Positions 1 through 10,918 of a stretch of 64,000 nucleotides of DNA are shown here, piece after piece. The stretch lies in contig CM029610.1 of the NCBI GenBank assembly GCA_017311315.1, positions 12,104,728-12,168,727 of the forward strand, given 5' to 3'. The position numbers and the translations under genes are program-made. Below the pieces are notes generated by a model. It saw nothing but the letters and a program-made list of their open reading frames with translations, was not told the origin of the DNA and ran no database searches. Positions within the stretch are counted from its first letter, which is position 1. The number at the start of each line of letters is the position of its first letter. Origin of the DNA: Dendrocalamus latiflorus (taxonomy: Eukaryota; Streptophyta; Magnoliopsida; Poales; Poaceae).

Positions 1-893
1 CCCACGACCAGTCGAGAATAGAGAACAATGAATGCACACGACATACGACTGTTTCCATAGTCCATACGACCACCCCAGTGGTCCATACGACCAACTCAAA
101 GCTTGCTACGACTTACAAGCCAAGCAAAGCTCAAGGCCCTACGACCTCATCCCAAGTTGATACGACCGATTTCTAGGTCTTGCGACCGCTTATCGCGAGA
201 TCGATCCACCTTCCAACCATGATCATCGCTTTCTACTGTGGTCGAACCCTTCCGACCAACGTCGCCCACTTCTGACCGTGCTCCAAACTCGTCTGACCTC
301 ATCCGACCGACCTACGACCACGTTTGCCCATAGCGAGGTCGAAAGCTTGAGTGCCGGCCCCCGACCACAGTGGTCGAAGCATCGACTTCCGACCGCAGCT
401 CTCAATAACGTAGTCGTAGAGTGCCGACTTCGACTGCAGCCCACTACAACGTGGTCGTAGCTTCGACTTACGACTTCTAACCGCTTTCAGCTCGAAGCTA
501 CAATCGACTACGGCCAATGTGATCGTAAACGACCTGAAAATGGTCGTATACGCTACAACGTGGTCGTAAATGGCTCGGCTGGCTTCCGATAGCGCACATC
601 GTGGTCGTACGGGTCATTTCGACCATGACCAAGATACGACTATGGCAAAACCAGTCTTAAACTTCCCTGGTGACCTACGATTTCGGCCAAACGTGGTCGT
701 AACCTGCTTCGACCACGACCAACGTGGTCGTACTGGCCTTCGACCACGGCCAACGTGGTCGTGCTGGCTGCAGAGCACTTTGCCAGGGCTACGATATTGC
801 CGAACTGGCACAAACCTCTAAACTCAATCTTCCTAGATCAAGAGTCAATTACTCATCACAACCATGGGGGCACCTCCACATGGTCTCTCAATC
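1..893 (-). repeat. 3' LTR of Sirevirus A, truncated by window start
   Basis: Base 1 aligns with base 10020 and base 893 with base 10918, with a 6-base gap near 823/10842. The other 1.05 kb of this LTR lies outside the window. It is crowded with TACGAC and GTCGTA cores (about 16 by eye), many in the form ACGTGGTCGTA. The ORFs read through this stretch on both strands are by-products of the repeat and are not genes. Confidence 0.92.
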
Positions 894-902
894 TCCCCCT
901 TG
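894..902 (-). promoter_or_regulatory. Primary polypurine tract of Sirevirus A
   Basis: On the minus strand the sequence AAGGGGGAG directly abuts the start of the 3' LTR. This is the expected priming site for plus-strand DNA synthesis during reverse transcription. Confidence 0.8.
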
Positions 903-1090
903 ATGAGTATATTGACAAACTCAGAAAAAGCAAGAAGTTGAGTTTGTTTTGAAAAGACCAACATGGTCCAAAGAAGAGAAAGAAACACACAAATGACCAT
1001 GTCGACAGAAGGAACACTAGAGCAACAACTGAAAGATTAAATTGATCTCCAAAGCTCTAAACTGGAACCAACAGACTTTTTCTTCTCTAT

Positions 1091-1829
1091 TCTCCCCCTT
1101 TTGGCAATAAACACATCAAGATGCAATAGAGAGAATATGACATGTCAATGGATGAATATGGTTGAAGTTTGTTTATTTAAGCATTTAGAGCCATGAGAAT
1201 TATCCATAATGACCATAATGTAATACACCAAGCCATAACTCAATAAAACGCTATCTAGATCATGACAACATATATATAAACCAGCTAGAGCACATAGATG
1301 ATAATTTGAAATGTAGTGCATTTTGTGAGCAAGTCACGTCATCAATGAGTAAAGTCTAGCTAGAGACATCCAAGGATGATGCAGGCCATGTCAATAAGCT
1401 AAGCGGAACAAAGAAGGTAACATTGAGTCCAAATAGAGTGCTATAAGCTCAAGATTGAAACATTGGTTGAAGTACTTGGTTCTGATTGTAGATTAAGCAA
1501 ATTGAGCACATTAAACATTGTCTTTTGAAAGCATATGGTTGTTTTCAACCTAATTTTTTGTTTATGTGCTAAATCTCAAGCCTTATGCGACTACTCCAAG
1601 CAATAAGCTTAAGAAGATAGTCTAGGTCATCCAAAACTCCCCCTGAGTTCATGCCTAGTGCAATGGCAAGCTGTCTCATGAGAAAGAATTGGTGAAATCA
1701 GTTTTTTCGCACAAATATGGTGGTTGTCAACCAACATTTTGTTTTATCATGTGCTAGATCTCAAGCCTTATGCGACTACTCCAAGCACGAAGCTTAAGAA
1801 GATAGTCTAGGTCATCCAAAACTCCCCCT
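1091..1829 (-). promoter_or_regulatory. Three additional polypurine tracts
   Basis: Minus-strand purine runs with a GGGGGAG core occur at 1091-1102, 1636-1644 and 1821-1829, besides the primary tract at 894-902. The last two sit at equivalent places in the two copies of the tandem repeat. Repeated polypurine tracts upstream of the 3' LTR are a reported Sirevirus trait. Whether the distal tracts still prime synthesis is unknown. Confidence 0.7.
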
Positions 1830-1900
1830 AAGTTCATGCCAAGTGCAATGGCAAGCCGTCTCATAGGAAAGAATTGGTGAGATCAGTTTTTTCGCACAAA
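1533..1900. repeat. ~182-bp tandem duplication in Sirevirus 3' spacer
   Basis: Bases 1533-1714 and 1715-1900 are two copies of one unit (offset 182-185 bases), both running from an ATATGG core to TTTTTTCGCACAAA and each containing one polypurine tract. A decayed single relative is recognisable at about 22541-22720 in the second Sirevirus. Confidence 0.85.
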
Positions 1901-2781
1901 AGAGATCTGTTTGCTTTTTAACACATTGTACTAACTCATGTATCATCAGGAGACTAAAACAGCTCAAACTAAAGCTCAATATAGATTCAACGCTCTACTC
2001 AGCCTATTTGACATGGCATGAATCATACAAGGATAGCTAAGGATAGACTAAACTCAAATGCTAGCATGACAAGTTTTAATTTAAGTTGAGCAATTTTAAT
2101 TAACTTATCATGGCAGAAAGCTAGTCTACACATATGAAGTCATGATAAATCTAGCAAGCTAAGCACAAGTCATGGCAAGGTGTAAAGCATTGTAAACATG
2201 TCATAGCAGGATAATAATCAAGGCTCAATGTAGTTATATATTACAATGCTAAATGCTAAAATGTAGAAAAATCCAGCTCCCTCGACATGACATGCAACTT
2301 TTAGTTCAAGTTGAGTTAAGTCACAATTAAGCTCCAGAAGCTCCCAAAAGAACTCTCCCTGAACCAAAGCAATAAATCGAGAAGCTGGCAAATAAAACCA
2401 AGACATGCAGTCCTTAAAGCATAGATAAGATATAGAGGCAACTATGGCTCAGACTGACTCTCATCTACCCCATATGACTCCAGGACAATCAGCTGACAGT
2501 AAATCACACACTAGAGAGCAAACACGTACCCTGTCTACCCGAGGGTGGCCCAACCCTCGCTAGAACCTACAAGAAGTGAGTGAGCTCGACCTAGTGAGAT
2601 AAGAAGCAGCTAATCCTGGAAGCACAAGATAAGAGTTAGAAGTCTAAGCATCTCGGCAAGAGAAGCACTCTAACCTATGCTGGAAGGACTAAACCCAAAT
2701 GCACCCCGAGTGCAATGCAACAGAAATGAGACAGAAGCATAATCAATATAGTAAAGCAGTAAAGCCCAAAGCTCCTCCTCA

Positions 2782-5700
2782 CTACAATCCGTAAGGACAC
2801 ACCACCCCAAGCTCTCCCCGCAGAGCTGAAAACCTCGAACTATCCAAAGGCTTGGTGAAGATATCTGCCAACTGGTGGTCACTCTCCACAAAATGGAGCA
2901 CTATGTCACCCTTCTCTACATGGTCTCTAAGGAAGTGGAAACGAATATCAATATGCTTGGTCCGAGAGTGCTGCACTGGGTTCTTAGCGATGTTAATCGC
3001 AGACGTGTTATCACAAAAGAGTGGAACACTGTCTAAAGCTAACCCAAAGTCCCGCAGAGTCGAAACCATCCAAAGTACCTGGCTGCAACAACTGGCAGCA
3101 GCAACGTACTCGGCCTCTGCAGTGGACTGTGCAACACCGGACTGCTTCCTCGAAGACCAGGAAACGAGAGAAGTGCCAATGAATTGGTAGGTGCCGGAAG
3201 TGCTCTTCCTATCTATCCTACAGCCAGCGAAGTCTGCATCCGAAAAGGCTCTCAGGGAAAGACAGGATGAGGAAGAGTACCAGATACCATAGTCAATGGT
3301 AGCTCGAAGGTACCGAAAGATGCGCTTCACCGCCTGACGGTGAGATACGCGAGGAGAAGCCTGAAAACGAGCACACAGACACACTGAGAAGTGTATGTCT
3401 GGTCTCGAGGCAGTGAGGTAAAGAAGGGAACCGATCATACTTCTGAACTCTTTCTGATCAACTGACTCGCCATCCTCATCTGGGTCAAGATAGGCTGTCG
3501 AAGCCATGGGAGTTGACACCGGCTTACCATCACTCATATCGAAGCGCTTCAGGAGGTCACGAGTGTACTTTCCTTGATGAAGAAATGTACCCTCCCGAGT
3601 CTGCTTAATTTGGAAGCCAAGGAAGAAGGTCAACTCGCCCATCATACTCATCTCAAACTCGGTGCTCATGACATCCGAGAATTGAGAAACCAGAGTATGA
3701 GAAGAGCCGCCAAAGATAATGTCATCGACATAGATTTGGACGAGCAGAAGGTCATTGCCATGCCGGCGGATGAACAAGGTCTTATCAACTTTACCCATAT
3801 CAAAATCATGACTTAACAAGTAGGACTTAAGCCTCTCATACCAAGCCCTGGGGGCCTGCTTAAGTCCATACAGCGCTTTAGAAAGCTTGAAGACATGGTT
3901 TGGATATTTGGGGTTTTCGAAACCAGGAGGCTGTCGGACGTAGACCTCTTCCTCAATAAGGCCATTGAGAAAGGCACTCTTGACGTCCATCTGGTAGAGC
4001 TTGAATCCCTTAGAAGCTGCAAAGGCAAGCAGGATTCTAATGGCTTCAAGTCTAGCTACAGGGGCAAAGGTCTCCTCGAAATCTAGACCTTCAACCTGGG
4101 AGAACCCCTGAGCAACCAGTCTAACATTGTTTCGAATAACCACTCCATCCTCGCTCTGCTTGTTCTTGTACACCCACTTAGTTCCAATAATATTGTGACC
4201 TCGTGGGGGCTCGACAAGCGACCAGACCTTGTTCCTTTCGAAATTTTCTAGCTCCTCATGCATGGCATTGACCCAAGACTCATCAGATAAAGCATGAGAA
4301 ACATCTTTGGGCTCAAAGGAAGCAATGAAGGCAGAATGGAGACAGAATTGAGATAAGCCAGATTTTGAGCGGGTAACACGCTCGAAGAGGTCTCCAATGA
4401 TCTGCTCTGAGGGATGGTCTTTTTGAATGTGTCTAGGAGGTCCAGGATGAGATGAAGAGGTGGCCTCTACCTCGTGAGCTGACGAGGTAGGAACAGAGCC
4501 ACCAGCTCCAGAAGAAACAGAAGGCATGGGCTGGTCACCTCGAGGTGCGGTGGAAGACGGCACCTCAAGGGGTGGATGAGGGACAGGATCAGGTAGACAC
4601 CCGTCGTCTCCATCATCCTCATCATCCACGAAGATGGTCTCGGACTGCTCTAAAGAGCTTGAGATATCAGGCCTAGTCCCCGGACTGGCCTCGTCAAAGG
4701 TCACTTCACAGGTCTCTACCATTTTGCTAGACTCGCAGTTCCAGACCCTATAAGCCCGCGAAGAAGGCGAGTAACCTAGAAAGATCCCATCACAAGAACG
4801 TGACTCGAACTTATCTAGGTTCTCGGACTTCAGAACAAAGCACTTGCAACCAAACACACGAAAATGAGAGACGCTGGGCTTTCGCCCGTATCTCAACTCA
4901 TAAGAAGTGCGGTGCAAGTGTGCCCGAAGAAAAACTCGATTTGAGACATGGCACGCGGTGGCTATAGCCTCAGCCCAAAACTTCCGCGGTGTAGAGTACT
5001 CATCAAGCATCGTCCTGGCCATCTCGACCAAGGTACGGTTCTTTCTCTCCACAACGCCATTTTGCTGTGGGACGTGCGGAGAGGAGAACTGATGCTCTAC
5101 ACCTGTCTCACCACAGAAACTCTCAAAGTAGGAATTCTTGAACTCCGTGCCATTGTCACTGCGGATCGCTCGTAAGGCACCGGGGAGCTCAACAGAAAGC
5201 CTACCGAAAAGACCTCGGAAAAGTGAAAATGCCTCATCCTTCGAGGCTAAGAAAAACACCCAAGAATACCTCGAGAAGTCATCGACCACAACAAGAACAT
5301 ACCACTTCCCTCCTGCTGACTGCACTCGAGCTGGTCCAACTGTGTCCATGTGGAGCAGCTGTCCCGGTGCATCGGTCATAGTAACTGTGACCAGAGGGTG
5401 AGAAGCGGCAACCATCTTGCCGTGCCGGCATGGAGAGCAAACAAGATCTTTGACCATCTTGAGTTTAGGCAGACCACGAATGAGATCGTGGCCGCTAACT
5501 CGGGTCAAATGGTCAAATCCAATATGACCAAGTCTCCTATGCCAGAAAGAGAGGTCGCGGGACTCAGAAGCAACTAAACACCTGAGAGGATCACCAGAAG
5601 ACTCAGAAAAAACAGCACGAAAGATCCTCCCATAACGAGAAATCCCGCAAACCAGACTACCAGAAGAATCAAGAATTTTACAAGCATTTTTCCTAAAGCT

Positions 5701-5970
5701 CACTTCGAAACCGTCATCGGTAAGCTGAGAAACTGAAAGCAAATTGTACTGCAGCTTACTAACCAAGGCTACATCTTTCAAAATGAAAGAGTCATTAATG
5801 CGCACAGTACCTTTGGCGATGACGCGCCCAGATGAAGCATCTCCGAAAGTGATTGACTCATCACCTGGAGCACGGGCAAGGGAAGAAAATCAACGGGAAT
5901 CTCCGGTCATGTGTCGTGAACACCCGGAGTCGACGAGCTAAACCTTTCCCTTCCCTGCCCGGCGAACCTG
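2782..5970 (-). pseudogene. pol: Copia pol polyprotein (protease remnant, integrase, RT, RNase H)
   Basis: An uninterrupted 1007-codon stretch (2782-5805) encodes, in order, a GAG-pre-integrase domain (about residues 84-130, with HRRLGH and CSPC), an integrase core with D154, D217 and E253, reverse transcriptase (about 525-760) with D607 in MDVKSAF and the YVDD box at 692-695, and RNase H with D856, ending near residue 1000. Upstream in the same frame the aspartic protease start DSGCSRHMTG is readable around 5905-5935, but that frame has in-frame stops at 5890-5892 (TGA) and 5938-5940 (TAG) and a third TGA near 5985. The gag frame differs from the pol frame at the junction. The RT and integrase catalytic residues are all present, so decay is confined to the protease/junction segment. 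The 1007-codon start at 5805 is a GTG and only marks where the open stretch begins. Confidence 0.93.
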
Positions 5971-5972
5971 AG

Positions 5973-8912
5973 TCAATGAGAGAGTAAAGTCTCAGTACTG
6001 GGATAAATCAAAAGCGATTTTGGCACCCAATACTGAACAACACGTCGAGCAGATGAAGTAGTCAAGCACGACTGACCTCTATCTACCCTACGCTCTCTGT
6101 CACTCACAGCAGAAGGTCTGTGAGCAGACCTGAAGCTGTTGCGGGGTCCGACTGCTACGGGAGAGCGAGTCGGAACACCGACAACACGCTGAACACGCCG
6201 CGGGTAACTGTCTTGACGGGGGAAACGAGATGTACCCTCAGGACGGCGGAAGTCATGAGCAGGAGCAGCATGAGGACGAAAAACAGAAGACTCAGAAAAA
6301 CCAAGTCCTCGATGCTGCCCAAACCCATCAACAGCAGTAAACCTAGACCTCGTGCTGGTCCTAGGTGCACTCAGGATCTGGGGCTGACCCTGAATACGCC
6401 TAGAAGACTCAACACGGTCTCTACGCGCGATCTTGGCGCGCCTGAAGCATCGATCAACCGTGTGTCCATCCTTCTGACAGAAGGTGCAGTGATACTTCAT
6501 CCTCTGAGAGGTAGAAGTAGCACGGTCAGGCTTCGCCTTCTGAGAGGTCGAAGCAGCAGGTGCAATCACCTTGCTGTCAGAAATCCCCTGGACATAGCCC
6601 GCTGACTTAAATTGGACTTTCTCGGTCCTGGGCTCGGTCTCGATCACACCTGGTGCTATGGGTCTGAGCACAGCAGGTGGATGCTTCCTCATATCCTCAT
6701 AATAGTCATATCCTAGACCCTGATTAAATCTGCAAATCTTGGACTGGTCTAGAATAAGATTAAGCTTCTTCTTGCCGCCTACAAATCTCTCGAGAGTGTT
6801 CATAAGGTACTGACACTCCCGAAAGAGAGAGGTGCAAGAAGAGCAGGGGGAAGAGGGAACAGCAGGAGGTAAGGGAGCAGATGAAGAACCAACAGCAGAG
6901 GGAAGAATGGCTTGTGCACGCACAGCCAACTCTGAATGGACAGTCCTACTGCTAGTCAGTTGGTTCACGTTCCTAGGCGTCTCCACCTTACCCTGGGGCT
7001 TCTCCCCCTTCTCAGCACAGACAATACAAGCAGAAGGTTGCTTCTCTAGAAGGTCCTTAGTCAGCTTCACACATTTCTCATCCAATGCAATCAAATCAGA
7101 TTTTAGTTTGTTACAGTTAATACATGGTGAGCTAACAGGGTCCTTAGAAGCATACTGAGCCATTTTCCTATCATGATCAATCATTTCTTGAAACTGTTTG
7201 GAGACAGCTTCAAGTTCAGCAGTTAACTTGGGACAGTTCAAGCATGAATCAATCGGCTCAAGTAAAGAAGCTTGGAGTTCAGCAATTTTATGATCTGCCC
7301 GTTTTAAGTTCATCTTCAAGTTATTGCAATTTTTACAAGGATCGGGCAGATCAAGGAGCATGGCATAAGGTCCTCTAACAGCAATGTCCTTATCCTCACA
7401 TGAGGTGGGAGAAGTAGTCTCATCAGTAGTAAGTAGGGTAACAGCCATCCTACTCAACTCTAACTCAGCAAGCAGACTAACATTCTCCACCTTAACAATA
7501 TCAAGCTCGGAGGACACACTATCATGAGAGGTCCTTAATTTCTCCATGTCATCAAGCAAGGCACAGCATGTATCACAGTCGTCACGAGAGGGAGCAGATG
7601 TAAGTGAAGTAATCTCCCGTGACAGTCTATCTACTTCCTTCTCTAACTCGGTACACCTAGACCTAGCTCTAGCATGAAATCCACCTAGCTTAAGAAAAGC
7701 ATCATTTAGCTGGTCATAAGAAGGGAGTACCTCATCCGAGTCGGAGTACAGCTCGCTGTCGCTGAGTTCGCCCTCGAGGGCCATGAAGCACATGCCGGAG
7801 AAGTCGTCGCCACCATCCTTGGGCTCTTGGTCACCCGTCCCGTCGTCGTCGCTCCATCCGTCCACCTCGCTGAGGTCGAGGTCGTCGAAGGCGGTGAGGA
7901 CGCGGTGGAAGAGTTTCTTGGCCTTCCCGAAGTTGCGGAACTTCTTCTTTCCTGGAGCAGGTGCTGAAGGCTTCGTGTTGCGGTTCTTGTCGGTGTAGTC
8001 GTTCTTGCCCGAACCGCCGTAGTCATCTTTACCCTTCCCAAGCTTGGGGCAGTTTGCTCGGATGTGATTGGGGCCACCACACTCGAAGCAGATGACTGGT
8101 CCTCCTCTCTTTCTGTCTCTCCTACCCTTGTAGGCATGGGAAAGCCTTCGGGCTAGGAGGGCCAGCTGATCATCCGCAAGCTGCTCTAACTGATCATCAG
8201 TTATGTCACAGAGAGCAGCAAGGGAAAAACCGCAAGAAGACTCAGAAGAGAGACCAGAAGCTGAACTGGGATCGGTGACCAAAGCCATCGACTGTGACTT
8301 CGACCGACGAGAGACAACGTCAATCTCGTGAGTCTTGAGGCGTGAGTACAACGCGTCAAGAGTCAGGGTCGAGAGGTCTGTCGTGTCTTTGATGGTGGTC
8401 ACCTTCATCTCCCACACGCGCAGATCGAGTGCCGCAAGCATCTGACGAGCGTTGTCTGAGTCGGGGTATGTGAGACCGACCGCTCGGAGGTTGCTCAAGA
8501 TTTTGTGAAATCGCGAAAAGCACTCGTCCAGAGAATCACCAGCAAGCATCTCAAATTTGTTGTATTCGCGCTTGAACTGGTCCTGTCGAACCGTCTTGAT
8601 CTGGGTGGTGCCCTCATGGTATGCGTCGAGGGTCACCCAGATGTCGTAGGCGGACGACAGGTGAGATATACGGTCAAACTCGCTACGACTCAACCCCTGG
8701 ATGATGATGTTCCTTGCCTTTGCATTTGCCTCAACATCAGCCATGTTCTCGGCATTGATGTTCTCATCGGCAGGAACAACAAACTGGACCTTAACCTTGC
8801 GCCAGATGGCATACCCCTGAGCCTGGATGTATGTTTCCATTCGGCTCTTCCAGAAGGGGTAATCGATGCCATCGAAAACGGGCGGCTTGGTCGAGTACTT
8901 GTCCGTCGCCAT
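5973..8912 (-). CDS. gag: Sirevirus Gag polyprotein (979 aa, two zinc-knuckle motifs)
   Basis: The frame opens with ATG at 8912, 43 bases past the primer-binding site, and is open for 979 codons. Residues 1-200 resemble the copia capsid-type Gag domain (YPFWKSRMETYIQAQGY near the N-terminus). A CCHC zinc knuckle lies at residues 275-288 (CFECGGPNHIRANC). An acidic, low-complexity and coiled-coil-prone middle contains repeated CxxC pairs (CDTC, CKNC, CLNC, CINC, CIVC, CSSC). A second Cys/His motif (CTFCQKDGHTVDRC) sits near residue 810, followed by an Arg-rich tail. Ordinary copia Gag is 300-400 residues, so the extended C-terminal region is diagnostic of Sireviruses. The frame stops at 5973 without joining the pol frame. 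Confidence 0.92.
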   Translation of the reverse strand: MATDKYSTKPPVFDGIDYPFWKSRMETYIQAQGYAIWRKVKVQFVVPADENINAENMADVEANAKARNIIIQGLSRSEFDRISHLSSAYDIWVTLDAYHEGTTQIKTVRQDQFKREYNKFEMLAGDSLDECFSRFHKILSNLRAVGLTYPDSDNARQMLAALDLRVWEMKVTTIKDTTDLSTLTLDALYSRLKTHEIDVVSRRSKSQSMALVTDPSSASGLSSESSCGFSLAALCDITDDQLEQLADDQLALLARRLSHAYKGRRDRKRGGPVICFECGGPNHIRANCPKLGKGKDDYGGSGKNDYTDKNRNTKPSAPAPGKKKFRNFGKAKKLFHRVLTAFDDLDLSEVDGWSDDDGTGDQEPKDGGDDFSGMCFMALEGELSDSELYSDSDEVLPSYDQLNDAFLKLGGFHARARSRCTELEKEVDRLSREITSLTSAPSRDDCDTCCALLDDMEKLRTSHDSVSSELDIVKVENVSLLAELELSRMAVTLLTTDETTSPTSCEDKDIAVRGPYAMLLDLPDPCKNCNNLKMNLKRADHKIAELQASLLEPIDSCLNCPKLTAELEAVSKQFQEMIDHDRKMAQYASKDPVSSPCINCNKLKSDLIALDEKCVKLTKDLLEKQPSACIVCAEKGEKPQGKVETPRNVNQLTSSRTVHSELAVRAQAILPSAVGSSSAPLPPAVPSSPCSSCTSLFRECQYLMNTLERFVGGKKKLNLILDQSKICRFNQGLGYDYYEDMRKHPPAVLRPIAPGVIETEPRTEKVQFKSAGYVQGISDSKVIAPAASTSQKAKPDRATSTSQRMKYHCTFCQKDGHTVDRCFRRAKIARRDRVESSRRIQGQPQILSAPRTSTRSRFTAVDGFGQHRGLGFSESSVFRPHAAPAHDFRRPEGTSRFPRQDSYPRRVQRVVGVPTRSPVAVGPRNSFRSAHRPSAVSDRERRVDRGQSCLTTSSARRVVQYWVPKSLLIYPSTETLLSH

Positions 8913-8954
8913 GGCTCTTGAGACCGGTTAAGATCTATTGATTAGAGCTAACCG

Positions 8955-8966
8955 GCTCTGATACCA
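8955..8966 (-). promoter_or_regulatory. Primer-binding site (initiator Met tRNA)
   Basis: The minus strand reads TGGTATCAGAGC, the standard complement of the 3' end of plant initiator-Met tRNA. It lies two bases inside the 5' LTR end (...CCTACA, at 8969). Confidence 0.93.
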
Positions 8967-8968
8967 AT

Positions 8969-10918
8969 TGTAGGACCGAAATGGCAACAGAGGGGGGGGG
9001 GGTGAATGGTGCCTTCAAAAACTCTCCAAGAACCCACTCAACAAATCGGTCGAGAGAACTGGCTTCTCTGGTCGAACACACGTGGTCGTAAGCCAACTGA
9101 TGGTCGAACACCACGTGGTCAAACACTTGCCCGAGCCGACAAAAGAAATCAAACAGAGAATACTGCGCGGTTGAAACAAGAACGGTGCTCTCGGGAAGAA
9201 CTGGCCAAGATGGCCTTAAGGATGATTCCCAGTTCAAAGCAAGCCAACACAGCCCAAAGCAAAAGCAGTTCAAAACCAAATCAAGATTGAAACAGAAGGA
9301 TCAGGAGACTGCACAGATAAAGGAACTGAAACAAGATACCCATAGCTCAAAGAACTTCGGAGAATTTATTTCTTGAGAGTACTACAGAGGAGTCCCGATA
9401 CGCATGGACATTTGGACATGAGGAATTATTACAAGTAGACTCAGCTCATCCTCTCCTTCTCATCCTCAAGAACACCAAGAACTACATGATTCTTGGGAGG
9501 AACACAACACAGAGCTACGAAGGAGACAACATCACACCTCTGTCTCTCCTGCTCTCACCTACTATCAACTGAAAAAGAGAAAGCAAAAGACCCCCCAATC
9601 CTTGGAGCTACATGCAGGAGACACCCCTCCTTTTATAGCCTCCACTATCGGGTCTGCTTTCCTCTTTACCCATTAGTGAGAGTCGCTCCAGTGCTTTCAC
9701 AGAGATACGGCTTCCTTTACAGCTTTTCGCATTTCTCCAAAATGCCATCCGGCTGCCTTCCTGGAAGCTTCCTCTGCCTTGCCTCTCAAGTCTTGCAACC
9801 ACCTTGCAGACCTCGTCGTCTTCAGCACCTCCTGGCCGCTCTTGACCTCAGCACGGCCCGTGCCTAGTCTCGGCCCTCCATGCCTCGCCACGACTAGTCT
9901 CAAAGTCCTGCAAACATCATCAGACAAGCAAACCATTACATAGCACCGCTCACAATAGTATCCAACCACTTGAGCCAGAAGTCAAAACTTAAATCATACT
10001 CTTACCAAGTCGTATACCACCCACGACCAGTCGAGAATAGAGAACAATGAATGCACACGACATACGACTGTTTCCATAGTCCATACGACCACCCCAGTGG
10101 TCCATACGACCAACTCAAAGCTTGCTACGACTTACAAGCCAAGCAAAGCTCAAGGCCCTACGACCTCATCCCAAGTCGATATGACCGATTTCTAGGTCTT
10201 GCGACCGCTTATCGCGAGATCGATCCACCTTCCAACCATGATCATCGCTTTCTACCGTGGTCGAACCCTTCCGACCAACGTCGCCCACTTCTGACCGTGC
10301 TCCAAACTCGTCTGACCTCATCCGACCGACCTACGACCACGTTTGCCCATAGCGAGGTCGAAAGCTTGAGTGCCGGCCCCCGACCACAGTGGTCGAAGCA
10401 TCGACTTCCGACCGCAACTCTCAATAACGTAGTCGTAGAGTACCGACTTCGACTACAGCCCACTACAACGTGGTCGTAGCTTCGACTTACAACTTCTAAC
10501 CGCTTTCAGCTCGAAGCTACAATCGACTACGGCCAATGTGATCGTAAACGACCTAAAAATGGTCGTATACGCTACAACGTGGTCGTAAATGGCTCGGCTG
10601 GCTTCCGATAGCGCACATCGTGGTCGTACGGGTCATTTCGACCATGACCAAGATACGACTATGGCAAAACCAGTCTTAAACTTCCCTGGTGACCTACGAT
10701 TTTGGCCAAACGTGGTCGTAACCTGCTTCGACCACGACCAACGTGGTCGTACTGGCCTTCGACCACGGCCAACGTGGTCGTGCTGGCTGCAGAGCACTTT
10801 GCCAGGGCTACGATATTGCCGAACTGGCACAAACCTCAAAAGCTAAACTCAATCTTCCTAGATCAAGAGTCAATTACTCATCACAACCATGGGGGCACCT
10901 CCACATGGTCTCTCAATC
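8969..10918 (-). repeat. 5' LTR of Sirevirus A
   Basis: The left end is fixed by the primer-binding site and TG at 8969; the right end (10916-10918) is where homology to the 3' LTR stops. The length is about 1.95 kb. It includes a run of about a dozen G at 8991-9002 and the same dense TACGAC/GTCGTA motif field as the 3' LTR copy. The exact first base is ambiguous within two or three bases, and no target duplication can be tested because the other end is outside the window. Confidence 0.9.

Larger units (their letters stand above)
903..2781 (-). other. Long 3' non-coding region of Sirevirus A
   Basis: About 1.9 kb separates the pol stop from the 3' LTR and has no credible coding sequence. It holds three additional polypurine tracts and a 180-bp tandem duplication. 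Long 3' spacers of this sort are known in Sireviruses, where some members encode an env-like protein here; none is visible in this copy. Confidence 0.75.
1..10918 (-). mobile_element. Sirevirus-type Ty1/copia retrotransposon A
   Basis: This is a nearly complete LTR retrotransposon read right to left: 5' LTR (8969-10918), primer-binding site, gag, pol, a long 3' non-coding stretch with several polypurine tracts, then a 3' LTR cut off by the window start. The order protease, integrase, reverse transcriptase, RNase H is that of Ty1/copia. The very large gag with two zinc-knuckle-like motifs, the multiple polypurine tracts and the motif-rich LTRs point to the Sirevirus genus. The two LTRs are almost identical over the 893 bases that can be compared, apart from one 6-base indel and scattered substitutions, so the insertion is fairly young. 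It interrupts an older hAT transposase relic to its right. No env-like ORF was seen. Confidence 0.93.

Noticed and set aside
223..460. Overlapping plus- and minus-strand ORFs in the Sirevirus LTR, repeated at 10051-10479
   Set aside because: By-products of repeated GACC/GGTC motifs in the LTR.
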